64,000 nucleotides of DNA from Bretschneidera sinensis (Eukaryota; Streptophyta; Magnoliopsida; Brassicales; Akaniaceae), in assembly GCA_023935145.1 (NCBI GenBank), contig CM043705.1:21516501-21580500 (forward strand), read 5' to 3'. The translations under genes were made by a program, and so were the position numbers. Positions 22,501-34,089 of the stretch are shown here, in pieces. The notes under the pieces are model-generated. The model worked only from the letters and a program-made list of their open reading frames with translations, was not told where the DNA came from and ran no database searches. Numbering within the stretch: the first letter of the stretch is position 1; every line of letters begins with the position of its first letter.

Positions 22501-25500
22501 TGACCAAATAAGCATTCAATGACTTGATTTTTTTTTAATCAATTATCAGTTCTTTCTCTCATTTTCAAGTTGAAAAACAAAAATCAATCTAAGATAGACC
22601 AGGAGAGCTAGAATTTAATTTCTGTATGCTCACAATATTCATCATGCAAATAAAAATCAACATGAAACTCCTTGCGATAAAAATATTCATTTACACACCA
22701 CAATTCAGATCATTACAAAATATTTAATGGAAAGGAAAAAACGGCAACAATTGGAACTGTGAGACAGTACTAAAATAACAAGGCATACGAACTGACTTCT
22801 AAGAAATGAAAGCATGTCAGTGCAATATAATTAATCATAATTCAGTTAAGAAACATATAACTTACCACATAACTTTAAAAGTGTGAATGTAGTAGCGGCG
22901 ATGAAGAAGACCATAGATATTGCAACCCAAAAGTGCTACAAACAAAAGATTGGTAATTTAGCATTGATACTGTGGAAAGAAATTAGAACATAAATTTTTG
23001 AAAAATATAAATTTGTTTTGTAGACATCAGTAAAACATCACAGGAAAAAGTTTCATCATTACTGTCGCCAGATTTGAGACCAACAACTATTCAATAACCT
23101 TGGTATATGATGTATAAACAGTCTTATGAGTAACAACATTTGTTTTGTCCTTGCTTTCTTAATGACAATTTTACTTAAGTGGAAAAAATCCCTTTTTTCT
23201 ACCCATCAATATTAACCACTTAACAAGCAAAGAACATGCAAGGACAGATTGCATCAAATTCAAGAAAAAGAAGAAAGGAATACACATAATCAATTTAAAT
23301 GTCTGTGTCAAAAAAGTCTTTAAAATGGGAAAGAAAATGCACATATTACAATCAAAGGTATGGTATTAGGTAGCAGTTAAATAAGATAGAATTGCATAAA
23401 GTCTTATATTACCAAGGCAAGTGTGTCCTACTCCAGAAATTGAACGTACCATGTCAAGCACAACAGAGCATTCTACAGGTATGCATATTTTATGCTAACC
23501 GATAGGCATGTCTGTAAAGACGTACTATATAAATAACTTTTCAGCTCATTAGATCCACTGCAACTGACGGTACTTCTATTAGCAACATTGATTAAATCAT
23601 TAAATATGAAAGAAGAATTTCTGCATGTTGGCAATACAACTTGCACGCGAATCCCAAAAATAGGAGATTAGTAAGTTGTGAGTTGTTGCAAGATGCGTAA
23701 CAATGTTCTAAGCTTTTTCCTCAAACCTTTTTTGCTCTTTCTGATTTGGGGTACAACAAGAAAATGGATTTATAATCAAGGTTTCAAACCTCCAAAACAA
23801 TGCACTATGGTCAGTACAACAGAACAGCTGACAAAGACAAATGAACTGCTGATAGATTATCATTTACCAAAAAGCTGCACAAATAACTAATCTGACTCAT
23901 AAGCCTCACATCTTAACCTAGGCCAGGATATATTTTGATTCTAGGTGTTGCCAAATTATCACAATGAGTGTAAAATCAATTTCCAGAAGCCTAAATCCAT
24001 TCATGGAAATTTGAAATTGAAATTGAAATTCATATTTGCACTAGGCAAGGTCTTAAGATCTTCTGTCTCCCACCTAAAAAGGACCAATTATAAAGATTTG
24101 GAAATTTTGAAGTCAAAAGGAATGGTAAAATATAATTATTGGGAAAAAGAAATAAATGGCAAATATATAGCTTGGAACATATAAAGGAAACTGCAATATG
24201 GGTATATCTTGCGTGCCATCTGTATTGTTGACATATGTGGTGATTTCATGAAATATCAATGGTGAAGAGTTAACTGTCTTACAGTTTGGTAATATTATAA
24301 AACGGTTTCTATTTATAAGAAACAGAATGTAGGCCAAAACCCTAAAAAAAGGATTCGGGAAAGAATCATAAGCTGAAAAAGAGTTTCTAAGAAACTGAAT
24401 TTGTGACTGTTTTCACAGCTTTTTTATCAAACAAAACAAGTGTTAGCTCTACTACTGTTTTACCAAAAACTGTTTCAAAAACAAATTTGACAGCAATGAA
24501 CAGAAACTACTGCTAGGCTAAATGGTACCTTAGTTGCTCTAGTTGTTGCTGAATTTGAAGAATCCCTACAAATTCCAAAAATAGATTATTCACTTGATTA
24601 ATTAAATAACTCACATTTGATTAGTTTAGCTACGCACACAAACACACATTATATGTTGATTGTTTCAATGCCTTTTCTAGTCTCCAACCCTTTTCTATCA
24701 TTTATTAGATTTGAATGATTCCGCATCTCAACCAATATCATATATAACAGAGGCCCATAAGTATCAAACCACAAATAAAAATTGATATCTTTATGCCCAC
24801 AACTTCTACATAGACCACAACGATCTTATCCCAAGTAAATATTTCATATTTACCCAATAGAAACAATATATGTAGAGCTATTTATCAAGTATGATGAAAA
24901 CTATGTCACCTAAATAATATAATAGCTTTGCACCCAGACGTAGCAGACAACAGTAATCTGTCATCATTCATTGCTTGCTTGGACCATAAGCACTAAGGCA
25001 TCACCTAGATGAGCATTTCACTAAGCAAAATCATGTAGGATCACCCAAATGAATTCTTTTATTTTTAGAACAATTAAAAACTTACAGGAAGTGTCTCCCA
25101 TATTGCTTCATCGCTCATGCTTTCGTCATCCCCTGGCATTAAAGCCCTGCACATCCTATAAAGAACATTGATAGGTTATCATGGCTAGAGAAGATTAGCT
25201 AAAACAAGATATTGTATGAAACTAAGAATTGAATTGAATTGAAACCAAGTCATCATCCTTACGTCCCTTAGCTAGGACCTCCATTGACTAAACTGACGTA
25301 TAACCTGTGTAATTCAATTTAGCATCCCCCACCCCCACTCGAACCCCCAAAACTCAATCAGAGGTTAAGGCTTAGTGAGAATACATAGGAAATGTGCTTT
25401 TAAGAGTTGAACACACTTATTATTCCGGTTCATTTATTTTAGGTGTGGGCGTGTCAACAGAGTTGGTTAAGATTAAATTGCAGATCCTTGTAAATGGAGC

Positions 25501-28500
25501 CAATCAGTAATGCAGATTATTGACATATATGTACAAATATGATGAGATATATACATAGTTTTTATCCTCGTGAAACAAGTATAACTTAATGGTTGAAAGA
25601 AAGTACCTGATATTATCAATCAAAATAGCTACTTCAAATGCAAGCAAGGGCAGAAAGACAATCTTCAAGTCTACAACTGCAATACATTCCCATTTGCAAC
25701 CAAAAGAAATTGATAGGATATAAATACTTGCATAATGATCATGACACATATTAACCTATAAACATTGATGTAGACATTAGTGAGGCCTGTGAAGCATAGA
25801 TACAGATACAAGTATTGATACTGTCACGATACAAATATATCAAAACCATGCTCCTATTATAAACTAAAAAGAAAATATTTGATATATTAAAATCACAATC
25901 CTATTAAAATTCTAAAAAAATAAATAAACAAAAGAAAAGAACAAGTATATTGAAAGAATACATTGATAGCATATGTACATTTTTTACGGCCGGGAACTAG
26001 TTATAGTTCATTTACACAACCATTCTTATAAATTAGTTAATACTCATATTACAAGCCCATCCTACATTTTTACTTTGATCACATTACCATTATTTACAAA
26101 AAAGAGGTAGTCCAATGTTTGACAAGTAGTGAAATGTATTCAGAAGTACTCAAGAAGTATTGATCACTTTTTTTTTCCAAATTCATGGATACTTTCAAGA
26201 AGTATTGGATGCGTGTCAAATAGTTTTCAAAATAAATTGATATATGATACACATACAATAAGAATAATGATGTAGGACAAATAATTTAGAGAAAAGAAAT
26301 AGATTGAGACGATAGAAATAGTAGAGAATCCGTATAACTAACGATAATTAGCTGAGAAGAAGCAAAGAAAGAATCAGACAAAAGAAAATATTAACCTATA
26401 AACATTGATGAAGACATTAGTGAGGCCTGTGAAGCATAGATACAGATACAAGTATTGATACTGTCACGATACAAATATATCAAAACCATGCTCCTATTAT
26501 AAACTAAAAAGAAAATATTTGATATATTAAAATCACAATCCTATTAAAATTCTAAAAAAAAAATAAACAAAAGAAAAGAACAAGTATATTGATAGTATAT
26601 GTACATTTTTACGGCCGGGAACTAGTTATAGTTCATTTACACAACCATTCTTATAAATTAGTTAATACTCATATTACAAGCCCATCCTACATTTTTTCTT
26701 TGATCACATTACCATTATTTACAAAAAAGAGGTAGTCCAACGTTTGACAAGTAGTGAAATGTATTCAGAAGTACTCAAGAAGTATTAATCACTTTTTTTT
26801 TCCAAATTCATGGATACTTTCAAGAAGTATTGGATGCGTGTCAAATAGTTTTCAAAATAAATTGATATATGATACACATACAATAAGAATAATGATGTAG
26901 GACAAATAATTTAGAGAGAAGAAATAGATTGAGACGATAGAAATAGTAGAGAATCCGTATAACTAACAATAATTAGCTGAGAAGAAGCAAAGAAAGAATC
27001 AAACAAAAGAGAAGAAGGCAGAATAGGTAGAGGAGAAAACTAGAACAAGAAACAAAGGGAAGAAAATATTCCATGTCTTAAACTTTATTATCAATGTCTG
27101 AATCTAAAACCCTAGTAGAGTGCTCTTATATAGGCACCAAGCATAATTTAAATAAGAAAAGTAAATCAAATCCTAATAAATATCAAATTGCCTAAATCTA
27201 AGTTTCATAAAATACTATTTTTTATAAGTTTTCCCAAAATACTACTACTTGATCTCCAAGAATATTGTAATTACAAGATAATCCTAAAATCCCAAAATAA
27301 TAGATATTTTCTTTCCTATTTTGCATCATTCCACCCCACTTGCAAAAAACTCGGCCTCGATTTTTGAAGTGATGAAGGATCAAAACCGTTGGTTGCTGAA
27401 GTTATATGGTGAAGACTTGAAATTGTGTATGTAGCGGTCTCAATCGAACACAAAAATGATATTAAGAGAAGTTGTTGAAGCGCTTCAAACCAGTGTGGGA
27501 GGACAAAATCAATATAAGGATTATCACACAGACACACACATATCATGTCCTCATTCTTGTCTTGGGCGTGCTTGCAATCTGTGGTCTCAACTTGCTCGAC
27601 GAAGACTTTCGGCTTGTCTTTGGGAATCTCAATCTCAATGATCTTGGATACTTTATCTTTATTGGTTCTCATGTTGAAGTTGAACATCATTAATCTCATC
27701 CAGCTTTGATTGGTTTGGAATGCAACCACTTTTGTGAGAAACATTGGCGAGGTTTTCTAATTTCTTGGAAACCCTATGAAGTAGTCGTTCAATCTTGAGA
27801 AACACATCTTTGGGCACAGTTGGTACCCTTGGCGAGTAATACTCAATCTCAAACTGATAGCAATCGTCATAAATACAATGACCACACAAATTTGTTTGAG
27901 CCCAAAAAGCATCTTGACACCAACAATATTGCACAAGAGCTTGAAAATCAACATCAATATGAGAGAGTAATTTTCTCAACAAACCCATATGGATCAAAAA
28001 CTTGATGCAACACATACTCTGTGATCAGGTAGAATACATCATTAATGGTCACACAAAGGATCCGAGTTGGCTCAACTAAATCCATTACTCATAAACAAGT
28101 GGTTGCAATTTTCTTTCTTCTTTTTTCTTTAAAAATCAGAAACTAGAGAAAGCAAAAATAAATGATAAAAAAAAAACTAATTTTTTGGCAGAACATTGTT
28201 CAAGGCACTGTAGCATCATTGTCCATTTGCATTGTTCACCAGCGTGTAGCGACACTGTTGACCTTAATTTTATATTTTTAATTTTTAAAAAAAATATAAG
28301 ATGGACGGGATGAATGGGTGGTAATAGCGAGCTAACCAATTTTTTTTTATTTTTTTTAGGGTATGGGATCTATGTGATGATGATGGTAGATAGGGATATA
28401 GGACCTTTCAACTCTGATACCACTTTGAGGTAGGACAAATAGTTTAGAAAGAAGAAATAGATTGAGACACGAGTGAGAAATAGTAGAGAATTTGTAGAAA

Positions 28501-30574
28501 TATAGATAATTAGATTGAGAAGAAGCAAAGAAAGAATGAAGAGAAGAAGACATAATAGGTAGAAGAGAAAACTAGAACAAGAAATAGATGGAAAAAAATA
28601 TTCCAAGTCTTAAACTTTATTATCAATGCTTGAATCTAAAACCCTAATAGAGTGCTCTTATATAGGCATCAAACAAAGTTTAAATAAGAAAGTAAATCAA
28701 ATCGTAATAAATATCTAATTGCTTAAGTCTAAATTTCCTAAAATACTACTACTAGATCTCCAAGAATATTGTAATTACACAATAATCCCAAAATAATATA
28801 TATTTTCTTTCCTATTCTGCATCAGATACGAGTCTATGACCACTTAGAAGTATCCATGAGATAAAGTAAGACTTAGAAACATGCTTATTCAAGAAATGAT
28901 TAGTTGACATATTGCTAATCTATTAACAGTCAGTATTAAAAACTAAAAATAAATCTTTGAATGAGAAAATTTAAATGTTGGCCCCAGTAGTATCGATACA
29001 TGATTATGGTCCTAAAGCGTGTCTCTTGCGTACCATATTTGCTCTCAAGACGTACACAAAGGAGTAGCTCAAAAGCAACAAGTGATGGTGTTGCCATGAC
29101 TGCATGAAATGGGGCCCACTGTCCATGAGAAAGAATTGTGTAATTTTCAATTGCTATGATTGATTGGATAACAAAAAATCACATTTCCATGTTAATACAA
29201 GAAAGATGATATCCAAACTAAGCAGATAATATCTCATACGTGTCGATCATGAGGCACTGATGGAGCAGGTAAGGAAAACTTGCCACGTGCTACAACAACA
29301 TGAAATAGCCACACAGATGCAAATATAATCCTGCAACATAAAAACAAAAACCAAACCACTGTAAAAATATTTACAAAGAAAGAAAAAGAAAAAATAACTA
29401 AGTTATCGCTAGAACCTATGCACGTAAAGATACCGTGCATAGGATAATTACATGTTGTCCCCCCATACAACAACACTCATGTAGTTATTACATTTATATA
29501 GAAAATTTGTAACAGCTAAGATCATCGTAAGATTAAATGTCTCCTCTTCTACACTCCTTGATAGCTATTCTATATATTTGGAAAATTTATCACACTGAAC
29601 AGACCTAGAGGCATACTCTAGAATTAAGACCTCATGAACCCTGAAACTGATCATATGCACTAGCCTACTTGACACTTGAAATCATTTTCCACAATGACTC
29701 AATAGTTTGCCATGAGACCAGTGAGGGAAAAAAATGAAAAAGGTCATCAGGAAAGCCCTGGATTCTCCATAACTCATGGTAAAACTTTTCACATCGTGAA
29801 CTTTATGGCTGCCACACTCATAATTTTTTCATATTTTAACGCAGAACAAATGCCTTGAAAAGTTTCACATTTTCTCTCTAAAGATTAAGTTGACTGCCAC
29901 CTTCTTGATTGTATAAACATGTGCAAGTAATTAACATTATTTAGGTCCAAAGAAATTATAGTTCAAATTTCAAACAGGAACCACATTTTGGACCCCATTT
30001 TCCAAAAATGGCATATCTATGCCAATTGAATGGTAGAGTGTGCACCAGGAAGAATTGACTGACCACTATACTGCATACCTTACATTTTACTCGATCGATT
30101 TTGTAAATAAAGTGCAAAAATTAAATTATTCTAGTCTTCAATGAAACAACGGAATCCTACGGGAATTAAATAAAATAATTCTTAGAAAAAAATCCAAACA
30201 CCATAATATCTTAACCATATCAAGAAAAATCATACATAAACATCATTAATCGCCATAATATTTCGAAATGCACATAATCAATACAGGCTACAACAAGACA
30301 AACAAAAAAATCAAATCATCGATTTCTACAAATAGTCATTGAATCCATGGAATTACGAAGAGGCAGAGATTAACGAATTAGGTTCCAAAAATTCCAGATT
30401 TTCACAATTTCCTCGGCAACCAAACAGAAAACGTAAAACGAGAAAGAAAATAACGAACCACCAAGAGTACGAAACGGCACGGTCAAGCTTGAGAGCCAGC
30501 AAAAGCGTGAAAGAGAAGAGCAGCCCATGGGCCACTAGGGCCTGCAACGACTTAGCCACTCTTCTCCAGCTCAT
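19598..30574 (-). CDS. TMEM185-like membrane protein with C-terminal RING finger, 14 exons, 460 aa
   Basis: Exons in transcription order: 30574-30459, 29330-29240, 29118-29034, 25676-25607, 25155-25086, 22935-22866, 22270-22225, 22124-21872, 21783-21578, 21434-21360, 20426-20366, 20199-20119, 19999-19920, 19676-19598. All are GT-AG and join in one open frame of 1,383 bp. The N-terminal two thirds is a multi-pass membrane region, with hydrophobic runs such as LLFSFTLLLAL, IVFLPLLAFEVAIL and VPVLFIPLFLL. It matches plant transmembrane Fragile-X-F-associated proteins (Arabidopsis At1g73950/At1g18470 type, recalled). A short helix (RLQAALGEQ...YERLQN) precedes a C3HC4 RING: C413, C416, C428, H430, C434, C437, C444, C447, ending PVYDV. 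It is probably a membrane-anchored E3 ubiquitin ligase; the target is unknown. The start MSWRRV is conserved in the family. Introns total 9.6 kb, with transposons in intron 3. Confidence 0.93.
25751..27008. repeat. Tandem duplication (~640-bp unit) in intron 3 of the RING gene
   Basis: 25751-26390 and 26391-about 27008 are near-identical direct copies; both start TTAACCTATAAACATTGATG. Unit 1 ends inside a copy of the LTR described next (LTR fragment from 26268) and unit 2 runs on into the full LTR, so the duplication happened after that insertion. The join shares only a few bases (ATATT), as in microhomology-mediated duplication. Confidence 0.93.
26893..28824 (-). mobile_element. Non-autonomous LTR retrotransposon inside the RING gene intron
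   Basis: Two direct repeats flank a 1.1 kb interior: 26893-27328 and 28426-28824, both TGATG/TGAGG...GCATCA. On the minus strand the right copy is the 5' LTR. Three bases inside it lies TGGTATCAGAG (28422-28412), the primer-binding site for initiator-Met tRNA. GCAAGTGGGGTGGAA (27343-27329) is the polypurine tract before the 3' LTR. No reverse transcriptase or integrase is present. It is in the same orientation as the host gene. Flanks AATAA and GATAC do not match, so no target duplication is visible. Confidence 0.85.
27316..28015 (-). pseudogene. Unknown ORF of the non-autonomous LTR element
   Basis: Two overlapping minus-strand frames, 28015-27659 (118 codons) and 27744-27316 (142 codons), lie between the LTRs in element orientation. 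The first reads HIDVDFQALVQYCW, then PKDVFLKIERLLHRV. The second reads IEIEIPKDKPKVFVEQVE, and its last residues overlap the polypurine tract. I recognise no gag or pol domain. They may be one ORF broken by a frameshift. Function unknown. Confidence 0.35.
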
Positions 30575-32229
30575 CAGACTCCTCCGCACCAACATTTATA
30601 TATTTAACCCCACACAAAAACCCATAAAATTTTGCAAAGAAAACAACGCAGCTTAAGCAGAAATTTGTAGAAAAGACGCTTGCTAAGATTTGACAAGTTG
30701 GATTCGACGGAAGTTTCGAGAAATTGAGGGAGCATATATTGAACAGAGACGCTTTCGCTTTTACGCCAAAGCAAAGCCTGTGTAGAAGGGGAGAGAACCT
30801 ATAAGACCAAAATACCCATGGTGTTTTGAGAAAATAACATAGCTTGTAAAGTGGATTTTGTGGAGTAAGGTGAGGGTAATCTAGTCATGATGAATAAAGT
30901 TAAAAACCGTTGTTGTTGCCCCACCTGCTTTGGCGCAGTTGTTTAGATATTTATCCGGTTTTTCTACTTATCGTTTGGTTTAAATGGATAGTGTGACGTG
31001 GATGTGACAGGCACACGTGGCAAGCACTGGGGTTCTACTTGATTGGATGATAAACGTCAGTGGGGAATAGGGAAGTCACTGTTTCCTACGTAAAGCTGTG
31101 TGCTTGATACGTAATCTAGAATTTTAATACCAGGATTATATTATCATATGTTTTATATCCATGGATTTGACAGGGACGTTAGGCGGTGGATTTAATTTAA
31201 TTTTGATTTATTTATTTAAATTTAATTTTTTTTTTAAATTAAATTAAATATCAAACATCATCTTAATCTGATTATTTATTATAGTAGATTATTGTTTAAT
31301 GAGTTCAGAGAGTACACTGTCGAAAAAAATGAATGACTAGCTTTTTAGATTTTACTGTTTTCGGTTCCTCCCTCTTTTATTGTATTGTATTCTTAATATG
31401 GATAAAAGATGATATGTTTCTTTTAGGATTGTAATTATTTAATTGATATGCTGTGCTCCTTTTTTCAATAAAAAAGAGTTCTTACACTATTTTTAGATAT
31501 TTACTATATTTTTATTTTTATTGTTTATGGAAAATATATTTATTCTTTCAAATTAAGTATATAACAATAAATTGTGAGACAATATTTTTTGTATTTTGCA
31601 GGTGAATAATTAATGACAATAATTTGAGGTAATCACGCAAATAACACTTATTTAACACCAAACTAATAGTGTGGTATATGTTTTCCTCAAAAATAAGATA
31701 GTGTCGTTCGTGTATAAAGTAAATCTTTTGTGTTAAAACGACGAATAATATTAACTCAAATAATCATGACAATAGCAATTGTTCTCGGAGTTTTTACTAC
31801 AATAATTTAATGGATACAGTGTAATACTATCTCTCTTTTTGCCCAATAAATTTTCTTATGTTATACTATTCATTTTTTTTAAAATATAACTTTATAAAGT
31901 ATAATTTTTTTTAAAGAATATTATTATTTATAATTTAAAATCAATAAAATATCAAGTAAAAATAAGAATCGAAATTGCTTCAAAAGTCAAAACTGATAAA
32001 AAATTATTAGAGAAAAAAAATAAAAATCGACAAATATAATGGAGATTAGATTATAAGCCTAAAAGGTTTTTTTTTTTAATTTTATTTTAAAGATGAACCA
32101 ATGGATTGGTATCAATTGCTTGTGCCCCAAGAACTTGCATATTTTGGGAAACTTGTGTTGCAATTGTAAGATGCAACTAATTGTTGATATAATTGGTTTG
32201 TTACCAAATCATTCTAATACTAATATATA
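30575..32229. promoter_or_regulatory. Upstream region of the RING gene and intergenic DNA
   Basis: The 5'-UTR and promoter of the RING gene should lie in 30575-31100, read on the minus strand. ACACGTGGC, an ABRE/G-box core, occurs at 31013-31021 and GTGACGTGG close by at 30993. From 31200 on the DNA is AT-rich with no gene. The last five bases before the next element (ATTAG, 32230-32234) are its target duplication. Confidence 0.4.
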
Positions 32230-32234
32230 ATTAG

Positions 32235-32712
32235 TGATGGAGCATAAAATACTCTAGGCTAATAGACCATCAACACGTGGAAATACCCTCGGCCAATAGA
32301 TCATCGACATGTGGAGTGGGAAGGTCACGCAATCGCCATGTCAAAGTGCAACTAACGGAGCAAACCACACCTAATCACACAACCATTTGAGCACACAACT
32401 GAGATTTCACTGCAAAAACGCGGGATCACCGAGCTGAGCCATCCCTCCCACGTGGTCAACCCTGTCCCAGAAGGCTATAAAAGGCATAAGGTATGTGAAG
32501 CGATCCATCTCCTTCAATTTTCACTAATTTACTACGAAAATTGGCCCCATTCGTTTTACTTAAGCCCTCATCCTAATTAAAGTGTCTGAGCGCCCTTGGA
32601 GGTCTCCCTCTCCCCTCCTTCCGTGGGCCCTCTAGTTCACCCCCTTTTTCACTTGTACAAATCCTAAAAAAAAATTTGACTCCAAGTCAGCAACGATCCC
32701 TCAACATCAACA
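32235..32712 (+). repeat. 5' LTR of the Tat element (478 bp)
   Basis: Runs from TGATGGAGCATAA to CATCAACA. Near the start are two ~37-bp units containing CCAATAGATCATCGACA and CACGTGGAA or ATGTGGAG. CTATAAAAGGC at 32475-32485 is the TATA box, putting the transcript start near 32510. Confidence 0.95.
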
Positions 32713-32740
32713 GATTAGCTTCGTATGTGGGAAACCACCA
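32713..32740 (+). other. Degraded primer-binding site
   Basis: Directly after the LTR, TTAGCTTCGTATGTGGGAA resembles the TTGGCGCCGTCTGTGGGAA found at this place in other Tat elements, with changes mainly at former CpG/GC positions. The comparison is from memory. Confidence 0.5.
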
Positions 32741-32790
32741 TCTCTCGCTAACAGTAAAAGCGAAGAAGTACAAAGGACTCATCTGTTGCA

Positions 32791-33921
32791 ATGCCACCCA
32801 GAAATACCACAAAAAGAACCAGTGAGGGAGCCCCAACGGCGTATTCCGCCCCTATCCGAGGCCGCACCCAAAGCCAACAATCCAGGTCAAGATTCCTCGT
32901 GATTCCCGAGCGTGCGACCCCGGGGTCAAGCAGGCAGCCTCCCATCAAAAAGCAACGTCCTCGCCACTCGGGAACCGATGATTCTGGAAGAACGGCCAAG
33001 GGCCACCTGACTGCCCCTGTAACCCAGGCTGAGTTCCAAGAGCTTTCCCGATTGATAGCCGATCTGGCTACTGAAGTTCGAAACGGGGGCCGACAACCCT
33101 CTCCACTTCCTCACCAAACTCTCGGGGGAACAGGATCCTCTGGTAGAGAAGATCCGACCTATAGTCGTTCCACCGCCGAGCCTTCGCTACCCTACGGCTA
33201 GTCTAAAGAAAGTTTCTTCTCCAAAAGCAACCCAAACCTAGACAGATGAATCGAAGAAATTGAAGAAAAAATCGACAGAGCTCTTAAGCACAGAAGCCAC
33301 AGTATCTTGGATGAACTTAGTATCCAAGATCCTCAATTCAAAGAGGATGTTCTCGAGACCCTGCTCCCACACAACTTCGTAATGCTGCAAATCAAAATAT
33401 ATGACGCTTCAGCAGACCCGCTGGACCACCTACAACATTACAAGACGACCATGACCCTGTATCGGCATTCTGATCTGATCATGTGCCGTGCCTTCCCCCT
33501 AACACTTGAGAAAGCTGCAGGCACGTGGTATTCGCGTTTGAAGCCGGGAAGTATTGGCAACTTTAAAGAGCTCAGTTACATCTTTGCCTCTCACTTTCTC
33601 AGCAGTAAGGGGCCGAAGAAGACCTCGAAGAGCCTACTCAATATTGTCCAACATCAGGGAGAGAGGCTTCGAGCCTACATATCCAGGTTCAATACAGCTA
33701 CATGGGAAATCCCAGAACTTGACCCAAATATCCAGATGCTAGCATTCAAGAACTGGCTGAGATCCAGAGTCTTTAGTTCCAAGTTCACTAAGCATCCACC
33801 TAAAGATATGAACGAGGTCTTGGCTCGGGTCGAGAAATATATGTTGGCGGAGGACGATCAAGCCTTTACAAGAGAAAGAGAAACAGAAACAGAGAAGAAG
33901 AGGAAAGATATAGACACTTAA
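32791..33921 (+). pseudogene. gag of the Tat element
   Basis: One frame from ATG 32791 (MPPRNTTKRTSEG) to the TAA at 33919, interrupted by two in-frame stops, TAG at 33199 and TGA at 33247. After a basic, low-complexity N-terminus it contains the retrotransposon gag core: DPLDHLQHYKTTMTLY, then AFPLTLEKAAGTWYSRL, then FKELSYIFASHFLSS, then IVQHQGERLRAYISRFN. A charged tail ends it. Gag would form the virus-like particle. Both stops are of a kind that single C-to-T changes create, typical of methylated DNA. Confidence 0.9.
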
Positions 33922-34089
33922 AGATGAGCGGCCAAGAGGCCCCACCAAGAAAGTAGGTATAAGGCCCATCCCTGGCTTGACAACTTCACCTCTCTCAATG
34001 CATCCAGGACCAACATCTTGATGCAGCTTTAGAACATATCAGTCTTCTAGTGGTTTCCGAAGCCACAACACCTCAGTGGGGACTAGAGA

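Noticed and set aside
28412..28422. Possible tRNA-Met fragment
   Set aside because: It is only the 11-base primer-binding site beside an LTR, without the rest of a tRNA.
28356..28606. Minus-strand hydrophobic frames near the right LTR
   Set aside because: They fall across an LTR border and its purine/pyrimidine-rich DNA; the hydrophobicity reflects T-rich composition.
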